From Lachnospiraceae bacterium (GTDB lineage Bacteria; Bacillota; Clostridia; Lachnospirales; Lachnospiraceae), in the NCBI GenBank assembly GCA_910575475.1, contig CAJTGD010000012.1, positions 1 through 64,000 on the forward strand: 64,000 nucleotides of DNA. Direction: 5' to 3'. The notes under the pieces were generated by a model. That model worked only from the letters and a program-made list of their open reading frames with translations. It had not been told where the DNA came from and ran no database searches. Shown here one piece after another: positions 52,978-60,443 of this stretch (within the stretch, counting starts at the first letter, position 1; every line of letters begins with the position of its first letter). The position numbers and the translations under genes are program-made.

Positions 52978-54414
52978 CTACACAGCCCCGTTCCGTTTCG
53001 CCAATACCCTGAAGGTCTTCCACAAAATTTTTATATCCAGCCCCAGATTCCATTCGCTGATATACTTTGTATCCAGCGCCAGAACCTCCTCAAAATCCAC
53101 GATATCACTCCGCCCGCTCACCTGCCACATACCGGTGATCCCCGGTTTGGCCGCAAGCCGCATTTTATGGTGGAGTTCATACTGTTCGTATTCATCTACA
53201 GTGGGGGGCCTTGTCCCCACCAGGCTCATATCCCCCTTCAGGACATTCCAAAATTGCGGAAATTCATCCAGGCTTGTGCGTCTCATGAATCTCCCGATCG
53301 GGATAATACGCGGATCATCATCCACCTTGAACATCTGGCCGTTCATTTTATTCTGTGCCATCAGTTCCTGTTTTCTTTCCTCCGCGTCAGGACACATGGA
53401 GCGGAATTTGTGCAGTTTGAATACCCGTCCGTTTCTTCCGACACGTTTCTGTGAAAAAAAGATCGGACCCGGAGACTGCAGATAGATGACAGGAGAGAAT
53501 ATGATAAACAGGATCCCGGTAAGTACAAGCCCCACCAGTGCTCCTGCGATATCCATGATCCTTTTGACCATCAGCTGCCAGTCACTGACAAATGTTGTAC
53601 CTATAGAAAGTACCGTAAAGCTTCCAAAACATTCAATCACGCGATTGCCTATATTCGTTCCCAATGGAGATAGTTCGATATGTACAGTCACCCCCATATT
53701 GATAAAGTGGTTGATCATCAGCTCTATATAAGAATCCCCCCCCTGCAGCGACAGGAACACTTCGTCAATTACGTTATGCTTTATATATTTCAGTATCGTA
53801 TCCTTTGATGCAACGACCGGCACAGATTTTATATCTTTACCGATCAGATCCTGATCATAAATCATGATTCCTGAGATGATGAAATTCTCAAAACGCTGCA
53901 TTTGGAAAGTCTCAATGACATGTTCAATATTATGTGAGTCAGATATCACCAGTACAGTTCTTTCCTCTTTTCTTTTCCGAATCCGTGTCCTTACCACACG
54001 TTTCCAGACAAGCCTTGCCGCAGCCATCACGCAGCAGCCGATCACCCACATCAGGGATATAATGATTCGCGAATAGATAGCCGTCTGCTTTGTAGCAAAC
54101 AGATACACAAAAGAAGAAAGCAGTACAGCTGTATTGTGTTTTACTACAGACTTTATCTCTATGAGATAGCCGCGTTTTACGATGTCTTTATAGCTGTCCA
54201 GAAAAAAGACAACACACACATGCAGCAGCAGGATCACAATTCCGAATTTTGCGTAATCATCATTATGAAACGGCCATCCAAACCCATTCCGTATCATGCA
54301 TGCCGACAGGAAAGCAAATTCGAGGCAAAGCATATCGAGTATCATAAAATCAAAATGCTTCAGCCAACTGCTTTTTTCCTGCCTGTACATGTCCGCTTTC
54401 CCCGCTTCCTTCAT
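52978..54414 (-). CDS. Priming polyprenyl glycosylphosphotransferase (CpsE/WbaP type)
   Basis: A 478-residue membrane enzyme that transfers the first sugar phosphate onto undecaprenyl phosphate. The N-terminal 130 residues have four transmembrane segments; a Rossmann-like CoA-binding region follows (ERTVLVISDSHNIEHVIE); the last 190 residues are the bacterial sugar transferase domain with VKRIMDIAGALVGLVL, GRNGRVFKLHKFRSMCPDAEER, RRTSLDEFPQFWNVLKGDMSLVGTRPP and AKPGITGMWQVSGRSD. ATG at 54414 is weakly supported; ATG at 54390 with GGGG nine bases before is a good alternative. It starts four bases after the sortase stop. Confidence 0.95.
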   Translation of the reverse strand: MKEAGKADMYRQEKSSWLKHFDFMILDMLCLEFAFLSACMIRNGFGWPFHNDDYAKFGIVILLLHVCVVFFLDSYKDIVKRGYLIEIKSVVKHNTAVLLSSFVYLFATKQTAIYSRIIISLMWVIGCCVMAAARLVWKRVVRTRIRKRKEERTVLVISDSHNIEHVIETFQMQRFENFIISGIMIYDQDLIGKDIKSVPVVASKDTILKYIKHNVIDEVFLSLQGGDSYIELMINHFINMGVTVHIELSPLGTNIGNRVIECFGSFTVLSIGTTFVSDWQLMVKRIMDIAGALVGLVLTGILFIIFSPVIYLQSPGPIFFSQKRVGRNGRVFKLHKFRSMCPDAEERKQELMAQNKMNGQMFKVDDDPRIIPIGRFMRRTSLDEFPQFWNVLKGDMSLVGTRPPTVDEYEQYELHHKMRLAAKPGITGMWQVSGRSDIVDFEEVLALDTKYISEWNLGLDIKILWKTFRVLAKRNGAV

Positions 54415-54418
54415 TATT

Positions 54419-55306
54419 TCAAAGTATTTTTTCGTTTACCAGAACCCCCTGCACCAGATAGCGTCCGTCCGGCCTTGTGTCCAGACAAGTGCTCAGGGTA
54501 ATGATGCGGCTGCCGTCATCTACCTCCGCGCCATCCCTGAAACGCGCCCCCGCGTCGCGGCTACGAAATATCATATCCAGATACTCCTGGAATCCGGAAT
54601 CCCCGGCAAATCCATAGGTATAAAGAATGTGCTCATCTCCGGATTCATATGCCGCAAAAATGTCATATGCAAATATCCTCTCTGGAGTATAGATGAACGC
54701 ATATCGATTATCCTCAAAAAAATTTTTATCTCGATATCCGAGCAGCGTATGGAACATCGTGCCGTCATCCATGTTATGGCCGTAAATGACGGTATTCTGA
54801 TCCACAAAGTCTTTACTGTTCAGCCTTTCTGTGTAGACGCAGCCCGGGTATCCCTGGCTGCCGTCCAGATTGTGTTCCAGATAATAGGTGTCATCCTCCG
54901 GATGCTGGAGGATCGGGTAGTCCACGCCGGTTCCGGGGATATAGAGCCATGCATAGATGTCCCTGTTTTCCGCATGGAGCGCTTCCCAGTCCAGATCCTT
55001 TTCCGGTGCTTCGACCCCTATCCCGAATGCTTCCACTTCTGCCTCGGATGCTTCTGTCCCTGTCCCGGATACTTCACCGTCATCGCCCGCAGGGTTGGAG
55101 GACCGGCTGTCCGTGCCGGACCGTGCCGCAAGAGCATCGAAGTGTTCCTGCGCGTTTTTCTGTGCCTGCCGGGTACGGAGCATCAGCACGAGGATCACCG
55201 CCAGGGCAACCGCGAACATCACAAGCAAGATGATATAGAATCGCTTTTTCTGCTTATTTTTCGGATGATTTGGTATTTCAGTTTTTATTCTGTCTTTTAA
55301 ATCCAT
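54419..55306 (-). CDS. srtB: Class B sortase
   Basis: A 295-residue membrane-anchored transpeptidase. One N-terminal membrane helix (residues 23-43), an acidic S/G/E-rich linker (60-100), then the sortase B barrel. Catalytic His177 is in YGHNMDDGTMFHTLLGYRD, Cys274 in ITLSTC, and Arg282 in DTRPDGRYLVQG. It cleaves a sorting signal and attaches the protein to peptidoglycan. The gene immediately upstream encodes a protein with an SPKTG sorting signal, its likely substrate. It sits inside the capsule operon between that gene and the priming transferase. Confidence 0.93.
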   Translation of the reverse strand: MDLKDRIKTEIPNHPKNKQKKRFYIILLVMFAVALAVILVLMLRTRQAQKNAQEHFDALAARSGTDSRSSNPAGDDGEVSGTGTEASEAEVEAFGIGVEAPEKDLDWEALHAENRDIYAWLYIPGTGVDYPILQHPEDDTYYLEHNLDGSQGYPGCVYTERLNSKDFVDQNTVIYGHNMDDGTMFHTLLGYRDKNFFEDNRYAFIYTPERIFAYDIFAAYESGDEHILYTYGFAGDSGFQEYLDMIFRSRDAGARFRDGAEVDDGSRIITLSTCLDTRPDGRYLVQGVLVNEKIL

Positions 55307-55327
55307 ATTTTCCCTGTACTATTTTGA

Positions 55328-55357
55328 AACCAGGGGTCGGCTAAAGCCCCCCTGGTT
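55328..55357 (-). terminator. Hairpin between the SPKTG protein and sortase genes
   Basis: AACCAGGGG (55328-55336) and CCCCTGGTT (55349-55357) pair perfectly around an inner GGC/GCC. On the minus strand it is followed only by TTTC, so it is more likely a partial terminator or RNA-processing/stability hairpin that adjusts expression of the sortase relative to the substrate. Confidence 0.5.
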
Positions 55358-55384
55358 CTTCTGCCACATACGAGCTATCCTGAG

Positions 55385-56059
55385 TTATGCGTTGTAGATT
55401 GCTTTTTTACCGCAGACAATGATCCCTGCCGCGCAGAGCATTGCCAGAATCGGCAGCACGGAACACGCGGAACCGGTTTTCGGGGAACCCACAGCACTTG
55501 TGGTGCTGGTTCCCGACTGCTGTCCTGCCTGAAAAGCACCGGGGGTCGTACCCTGTACCGGGCCTGCAAGCGGTTTAGGAAGCTTGACAAATGCGACCGG
55601 CGAGAAAGAGGTAAACCTTCCTGTGATCATGCCGTTTCCGACAGCTTCTACCGGGATCAGTTCCCAGCCGCTGCCGGTCAGGTGGAGAATGGCCATATTG
55701 TCGCCAGCCTGTACGCCGGGAACGGTAAACGTAACCAGCCCATCCGCCGGGATTGCCCCGCTGACCTCGACTACAGCCATGACCTGCGCATCCGCATCCA
55801 CCTGAGACGCAACAACCTGAGATGCCGTGATCACCTGAGCGCCGTAAACGCCTTCCGGCACTGCTACCGAAATACCGTCAGTCGGCGACACAACCTGGCC
55901 TGCTATCTGAGCGTTGGCAGAGAGCACGGCCTGCTGCTGTGAAGAGGGCTTGTTTGTATCCGTTACATTTGACGTATTGGAAGAACCGGCCGCAAATGCA
56001 GTCGTCCCCATCGCCAGTACCAGAAACGCCGTAAGCAATCCTGCAAGTTTCTTTTTCAT
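55385..56059 (-). CDS. Surface protein with SPKTG sorting signal
   Basis: A 224-residue exported protein. A signal peptide (MKKKLAGLLTAFLVLAMGTTAFAA) is followed by a Gln/Ser/Asn-rich segment, a beta-rich domain (about residues 50-160: GISVAVPEGVYGAQVITASQ, then DGLVTFTVPGVQAGDNMAIL, ELIPVEAVGNGMITGRFTSF) and a Gly/Thr/Ser-rich stalk. The C terminus has the sorting motif SPKTG (residues 192-196), a hydrophobic span and a KK charged tail. This variant of LPXTG is the kind used by class B sortases in clostridia. ATG at 56059 with AAAGGAG upstream. The adjacent srtB is the obvious processing enzyme. Confidence 0.85.
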   Translation of the reverse strand: MKKKLAGLLTAFLVLAMGTTAFAAGSSNTSNVTDTNKPSSQQQAVLSANAQIAGQVVSPTDGISVAVPEGVYGAQVITASQVVASQVDADAQVMAVVEVSGAIPADGLVTFTVPGVQAGDNMAILHLTGSGWELIPVEAVGNGMITGRFTSFSPVAFVKLPKPLAGPVQGTTPGAFQAGQQSGTSTTSAVGSPKTGSACSVLPILAMLCAAGIIVCGKKAIYNA

Positions 56060-56139
56060 GTCCGCATCACTCCTTTCTTTTTCCATGTGGTTTTTATATC
56101 AAGCGCGGCATTGCAAGCAATACCTCACCTAATACCGTC

Positions 56140-57195
56140 TTAAGATCCGATCTCTTCATAAAAAACCTGCAGGACCAGATCATAAAGTGCCGCGTCATCT
56201 GCATGAAATTCCTCAAATTCTTCGCCCATACGTGTCTCCCCCGGAACCGAATACATCCGGCTTCCATCGTACTCATAGGTGATCAGTTCTGAGACCAGGT
56301 TTACAAAGTCCGCATCGGTCACCAGATATTCTGAGACCGAATCATACAGTTCAGCTGCTTTGTCAGGATTTCCTGCCATGGCTGTTTTTAACTTTCCCAT
56401 ATAAGCAGTGATATATTGTTCCTGCCTGCGCAGGCGGTGGGTCGCGCTGTCATATTCATTGATATCTCTGCCGCGCAGATAATAGTAGGCCTCCGTCCCG
56501 CTAAGAGTACGTTTCTCCCCGGCACGCAGTTCTACGCCTTTTTCCGGATAGCTGAGATTCTGCAGGACTGAGACCTCCACACCGCCTACCGAATCATTCA
56601 ATGCCGGAACCGCACCCATATAGATGGAAAGATAGCCGCTAATCGGGAGGTTGTAGAAAAGATAAGAAACCGCATCTGCCGTTCTGGAGCAGCTCTGGTG
56701 CCTTCCGTCTCCGAAACCATACTGTACACAGAGCTGCGCATCAATCTCGCCGGTGTCTACACCATCCTTATCCTGTGTCTGAATCTTTGTAATTGTGTTG
56801 CGGTGGATGGAGACCAAGGAAATATTCTTCTCTTCTGAATCAGCCACGATCAGGAACAGGGCATCCGACTGCCCGCCGCTGATGCCGTCCTCTGCCGCCA
56901 GGGCCGGCCCGTCTTTATCGATTCCCATCAGAAGATAAGTCCGGAGACGGTTGTTATACTTGTAATGCCTGCCTTGATAGCTGATCACGCCTTCCTGCCA
57001 CTTTTCCCGTACCGGTTCCCCGGCTGTGCTTTCGGCGGAACGTGTTGTATCACTGACACCTGATGCCTGATCCCGGCGCAGATGAAACCCCGCTGCAGCT
57101 GTTCCTGCAAGCGCGACAGACAGCCCGGTAAAAAGCAGGATAAAGGGGATTCGCTTATTGCGTCTTGCGGCAGGTTTCTTTTTCCTGTTACTCAT
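56140..57195 (-). CDS. LytR-CpsA-Psr (LCP) family cell-wall ligase
   Basis: A 351-residue type II membrane protein: a basic cytosolic start (SNRKKKPAARRNKR), one transmembrane helix (residues 16-37) and an extracellular LCP domain from about 85 (RTYLLMGIDKDG, QSDALFLIVADSEEKNISLVSIHRNTIT, YLFYNLPISGYLSIYMGAVPALNDSVGGVEV, AYYYLRGRDINEYDSATHRLRRQEQYI). The Arg and Asp residues in SIHRNT and RGRDINEYDSATHRLRRQ are those of the family. LCP proteins attach capsule polymers to peptidoglycan. The ATG overlaps the CpsD stop codon (ATGA), so the two are coupled. Confidence 0.93.
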   Translation of the reverse strand: MSNRKKKPAARRNKRIPFILLFTGLSVALAGTAAAGFHLRRDQASGVSDTTRSAESTAGEPVREKWQEGVISYQGRHYKYNNRLRTYLLMGIDKDGPALAAEDGISGGQSDALFLIVADSEEKNISLVSIHRNTITKIQTQDKDGVDTGEIDAQLCVQYGFGDGRHQSCSRTADAVSYLFYNLPISGYLSIYMGAVPALNDSVGGVEVSVLQNLSYPEKGVELRAGEKRTLSGTEAYYYLRGRDINEYDSATHRLRRQEQYITAYMGKLKTAMAGNPDKAAELYDSVSEYLVTDADFVNLVSELITYEYDGSRMYSVPGETRMGEEFEEFHADDAALYDLVLQVFYEEIGS

Positions 57196-57902
57196 GATCG
57201 TTCCTTACTGCCGTAATAGCTGCCGTAATAGCTGCCATAATAATGTCCATATTCGCTTTTCTTTATCTTCACCTTATTCAGTACCGCTCCAAGTATCCGT
57301 ACACCTGACGCTTCCAGCTGCTTCTTCGCTCCGCTGATCATGCGTCCGCTTGCGATTCCCTGGGCGATCACCATGATGGCCCCGTCGCAGTATTTTGCGG
57401 CTACCGCAGCATCGATTGCCGCACCCAGCGGCGCGCAGTCCAGCAGGACATAATCAAAATGCTCTTTGCCAAAGTCAATCAACTCTCTGAAATATTTTTT
57501 GTCCAGGATTTCCGTCGGATTTGGAACGGAAGGTCCCGCAAAGATGATAGACAGCTTCTGGATATCTGTAGAATACAGTACCTCGTCCAGCTTTCTCTGG
57601 CCTGACAGGAAGTGGGACAAGCCGTAAATTTCACCGCCGGCCGCGTTTTTTGCACGGAGCCGTCCGATCAGGACAGATTTCCGCATATCCGTATCGACCA
57701 GCAGCACACGTTTTCCTGATTCAGTCAGAGAACGGGCCAGATCAATGGTCACGGTACTTTTGCCTTCATTCGGGATCGTGCTGGTAACAAGGATCGTCTG
57801 AATGTCATCACCGCAGAACTGGATATTCGTCTTAAGCGCACGGAGAGATTCCTTCATGGCATACTCTAACTCGCTTATATTTTCAAGCAATACAAATTGC
57901 AT
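57192..57902 (-). CDS. cpsD: CpsD-type tyrosine autokinase
   Basis: A 236-residue BY-kinase. Walker A TSTIPNEGKSTVT near residue 43, Walker A' VLLVDTDMRKS near 68, Walker B YVLLDCAPLGA near 150. The C terminus is a tyrosine cluster, YGHYYGSYYGSYYGSK, made by 12-bp repeats at about 57205-57240, which are the autophosphorylation sites. It works with the CpsC membrane protein and is dephosphorylated by CpsB; together they tune capsule chain length. AAGGAGG precedes the ATG by about nine bases. Confidence 0.95.
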   Translation of the reverse strand: MQFVLLENISELEYAMKESLRALKTNIQFCGDDIQTILVTSTIPNEGKSTVTIDLARSLTESGKRVLLVDTDMRKSVLIGRLRAKNAAGGEIYGLSHFLSGQRKLDEVLYSTDIQKLSIIFAGPSVPNPTEILDKKYFRELIDFGKEHFDYVLLDCAPLGAAIDAAVAAKYCDGAIMVIAQGIASGRMISGAKKQLEASGVRILGAVLNKVKIKKSEYGHYYGSYYGSYYGSKERS

Positions 57903-57916
57903 GGCTGCTTTCCTCC

Positions 57917-58648
57917 TTATGCGCTTTGTTTCCGCTTTTTCTTCTTTTTTCTTCGGGAGTCTTTCCTGTTATCGTCAGAAGTAACCTCCGGCAGGCTTCC
58001 GAGAAGGTTCATTCCCAGCTTCTGTTCCACGTCCTCATCTGTCATGATCGTGTCATCCAGAAGGTAGGATATCGTAATGATCGCCGCCGCAAGGAGAAAA
58101 CCGACGATTGCGCCGATCAATGTATTCATTCCGACATGAGGGCTGACAGGCTCGCCGTCCGCGTAGCCGTTCTGAATGGTGGTCGGCGCAGACTGATCCA
58201 TCTTGATCGAAATGTAATCTGAGGCTACACTGGCCATCTCATCCGCGATTACCTTTGCGCGGTTGGGATCGGTATCCCTGACTGTGATCTCCAGAATACG
58301 GGAGTCAGCCGGATTTTCCAGGGTAATCCTATCCTCCAGTGAATCATAAGTCTCATCCAGATTTAGATTTTCAATGACCTGGTCCAGTATCGGCCGTCCC
58401 TTGACTACTACGATATAGTCATTTGTCAGGCTGCTTCCGATTTGGATATCCGCCAGGCTGGTGATCGAATTGCTCAATACATACAATGCCGATGTTGACT
58501 CATACTGAGGCACCAGGATGAATTTACTCGCCACCAGTGCGATTGCTGCTGCCATAATGGTAGATACCGTCAATATTTTCCAATGGCTCAACAGTTCGAA
58601 AAAAAGTTCTTTTAAATCAATTTCTAACTCTTCTTGTTCAAGCTGCAT
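57917..58648 (-). CDS. cpsC: CpsC-type chain-length regulator (Wzz domain)
   Basis: A 243-residue membrane protein. The N-terminal Wzz domain begins EEEIDLKELFFELLSHWKILTVSTI with transmembrane helix 1, followed by an extracellular loop with YVLSNSITSLADIQIGSSLTNDYIVVVKGRPILDQVIE. A second helix (VGMNTLIGAIVGFLLAAAIITISYLL) precedes a short cytosolic activation segment (MTDEDVEQKLGMNLLGSLP) and a basic tail KKKKKRK. It activates CpsD. Good AAAGGA site. 14 bases before cpsD. Confidence 0.94.
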   Translation of the reverse strand: MQLEQEELEIDLKELFFELLSHWKILTVSTIMAAAIALVASKFILVPQYESTSALYVLSNSITSLADIQIGSSLTNDYIVVVKGRPILDQVIENLNLDETYDSLEDRITLENPADSRILEITVRDTDPNRAKVIADEMASVASDYISIKMDQSAPTTIQNGYADGEPVSPHVGMNTLIGAIVGFLLAAAIITISYLLDDTIMTDEDVEQKLGMNLLGSLPEVTSDDNRKDSRRKKKKKRKQSA

Positions 58649-58706
58649 GTCCCTGTCCTTTCAAAATATATCATCACGAATACGTGCCGCCTGCGGCAGC
58701 TTTATT

Positions 58707-59414
58707 TCATGCTTTATTTTCAATTACTTTTTTGGGATTTTCCTCAAACAGCAGTTCCGCGTAGTCTTCCCCGTATTTTCTGGAAATGTATTCCATGCAC
58801 TTTTTCAGATGGCATGCCCTCGTATCTATACCATGGGCGTCGCCCGCCACAATATCCGCCCAACCTCTTTTCAGGATTTTCCGGCAGAACCTCTCACCTG
58901 CCCTGCCCTCCAGCCCCAGGACACTGTCCGCATTGATCTGGATAAAAGCGCCTGTGTTGGAAAGTTCCAGGCAGAGCTTTGGATCCTTCAGGAAACATCC
59001 ATAGCGCTCCACATGTGCTATAACGGGAATGTATCCACAGGAAATCAGCTTTTGTGTCTGCATATATATGTAGGAAAAATCCGTGTCAAAGGAATACTCG
59101 GTCAGCACAAAGTCCCCGCCCGCGAGGGAAAAGCATGGATTTTCCTGCAGGGCCTCCAGGATCCTGCTGTCAACATGGTATTCACAGCCCAGACACAGCG
59201 CTATGCCGGTCTGTTCAGCCTCCTGCTTTAAACGTGCAAAATTCTCGCGGATCTGTTCCGCCGGATAGTCGAACATTCCATGGCGGTAATGGGGAGTGAG
59301 AACGATCGTCTCAACACCCTGTGACTCTGCCTGCTGCAACATGGCGGTAGATTCTTCGATACTTCCGGCTCCGTCATCTACGCCGTAAAGCGCGTGGCAG
59401 TGTATGTCAACCAT
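58707..59414 (-). CDS. cpsB: CpsB/CapC-type manganese-dependent tyrosine phosphatase
   Basis: A 235-residue PHP-domain phosphatase. Metal-binding residues are in VDIHCHALYGVDDGAGSIEES, IVLTPHYRHGMF, VIAHVERY and IVAGDAHGID. It removes phosphate from CpsD tyrosines. ATG at 59414 follows GGGAGG by five bases and gives the normal family start; the frame to 59552 is upstream leader. It is the first gene of the capsule locus, 110 bases from the promoter at 59524-59552. Confidence 0.95.
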   Translation of the reverse strand: MVDIHCHALYGVDDGAGSIEESTAMLQQAESQGVETIVLTPHYRHGMFDYPAEQIRENFARLKQEAEQTGIALCLGCEYHVDSRILEALQENPCFSLAGGDFVLTEYSFDTDFSYIYMQTQKLISCGYIPVIAHVERYGCFLKDPKLCLELSNTGAFIQINADSVLGLEGRAGERFCRKILKRGWADIVAGDAHGIDTRACHLKKCMEYISRKYGEDYAELLFEENPKKVIENKA

Positions 59415-59523
59415 GCTTCCTCCCTTCCGATGCTTTACAGCCGATCCGTGAGATCGGCAGAAGCATCTGTTTATCCGAAACAGATATATGAGTATGCCTC
59501 CTGCTTGCGCATCAGTGCAATTC

Positions 59524-59552
59524 ATTATATCAAAACCGCATATAAAATACAA
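59524..59552 (-). promoter_or_regulatory. Promoter of the capsule operon
   Basis: On the minus strand TTGTAT (59547-59552) and TATAAT (59524-59529) are spaced by 17 bases, about 110 bases before the cpsB start. Confidence 0.8.
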
Positions 59553-59658
59553 TGCTTATTCTTCCAGCACTAACAATTTTATTTTTACAAGCCATGAATG
59601 ATAAACAGAAAGCCTCCATTCGCTTACTGTTCACGGCCGGGAAATATAGCTCAATTCG

Positions 59659-59687
59659 TTTACAACCCTCTCTTTCTATGATAAGAT
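59659..59687 (+). promoter_or_regulatory. Promoter of the PilZ-domain gene
   Basis: TTTACA (59659-59664) and TAAGAT (59682-59687) are 17 bases apart, about 35 bases before the ATG. Confidence 0.6.
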
Positions 59688-59723
59688 ATTTTTAGTTTAG
59701 GAAGGAAGGGAGATTTTCAGGCC

Positions 59724-60329
59724 ATGATTTTAAAGGATTGCGGCATATGCAAGATTTTTGATGAAGACGCCAGATTTCTTATGAAAGCCAGGGTAAAAAG
59801 CGTAAAAGCAAACATTACGTTATATTTTGATGATAACATTCATCTTGAACCTGGGGCAGAAAGAATGCTGTGGATTGATTTTTTTGACAGCCAGCTGGGC
59901 TATATCAAAACCTTGAGCAAAATTATTCTGCGCAAAAATACGGACCCGAAGATCACAGAGCAGTGGGCGGCGGGCTGTGAGATCGTCAAGGTTCTCGAGA
60001 CCATACAGCGGCAGAAGGATCTGCGCGTCAAGCTGGAGAAGAATGTAGAATTTTCGTCTGTTATGCATGGACAGTTCACCGGGAGTATACATAATATCAG
60101 CGTTGGAGGCATCCTGCTTTTTACTGAGGCGTCCTTAAATGTCCATGAAGAAATCTCCTTTCATTATTGTTTTCTCAAAAAGGAACAGAAGATGACAGCC
60201 GCTATTCTAAGAGAACAGCCGATGGAAGATGCGTATCATGTCTATGGATGCCGGTTTATACATCTAACGAACAGTGCCGAAAAAGACATCCGTCAGTTTG
60301 TATTCAGACACCAGCTTAAAATGGTCTAG
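59724..60329 (+). CDS. PilZ-domain protein, divergent from the capsule operon
   Basis: A 201-residue cytosolic protein. The C-terminal half (about residues 92-200) matches PilZ: QRQKDLRVKLEKNVEF, then SIHNISVGGILLFTE with the N-x-S-x-x-G motif, and a CRFIHLTNSAEKDIRQFVF tail. The usual RxxxR of c-di-GMP-binding proteins is altered, since the first arginine position reads Gln (QRQKDLR), though an Arg is one residue away. The N-terminal half resembles a YcgR-N-like beta domain. It may link c-di-GMP to capsule or surface behaviour (inference). AAGGGAG before the ATG. Confidence 0.8.
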   Translation: MILKDCGICKIFDEDARFLMKARVKSVKANITLYFDDNIHLEPGAERMLWIDFFDSQLGYIKTLSKIILRKNTDPKITEQWAAGCEIVKVLETIQRQKDLRVKLEKNVEFSSVMHGQFTGSIHNISVGGILLFTEASLNVHEEISFHYCFLKKEQKMTAAILREQPMEDAYHVYGCRFIHLTNSAEKDIRQFVFRHQLKMV

Positions 60330-60349
60330 CGGACCATGGATTACCAGAT

Positions 60350-60394
60350 ATACAGAAAGCCTGCCACTGGCAGCCTTTCTGCATACGATGGTAT
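60350..60394 (+). repeat. Dispersed 45-bp palindromic element, copy 2
   Basis: Hairpin CAGAAAG-C-CTGCC / GGCAG-C-CTTTCTG followed by CATACGATGGTAT. It differs from the reverse complement of 27907-27951 at a single position (CTGCATAC versus CTGTATAC). It lies between the PilZ gene and a terminator of the convergent transporter gene. Confidence 0.85.
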
Positions 60395-60430
60395 TCAAGA
60401 AGGGCCGCCCCCACGGGAACGGCCCTATAT
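60394..60430 (-). terminator. Terminator of the AAE transporter gene
   Basis: AGGGCCG (60401-60407) pairs with CGGCCCT (60420-60426); on the minus strand TTCTTG follows. T-run is weak, so strength is uncertain. Confidence 0.6.
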
Positions 60431-60443
60431 TCAATGGTAAAAA

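Larger units (their letters stand above)
59415..59723. promoter_or_regulatory. Divergent promoter region of the capsule locus
   Basis: This 309-base gap contains the capsule promoter (59524-59552, minus) and the PilZ gene promoter (59659-59687, plus), about 105 bases apart. No gene or clear palindromic operator was seen between them; 59540-59600 is AT-rich. Confidence 0.6.
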
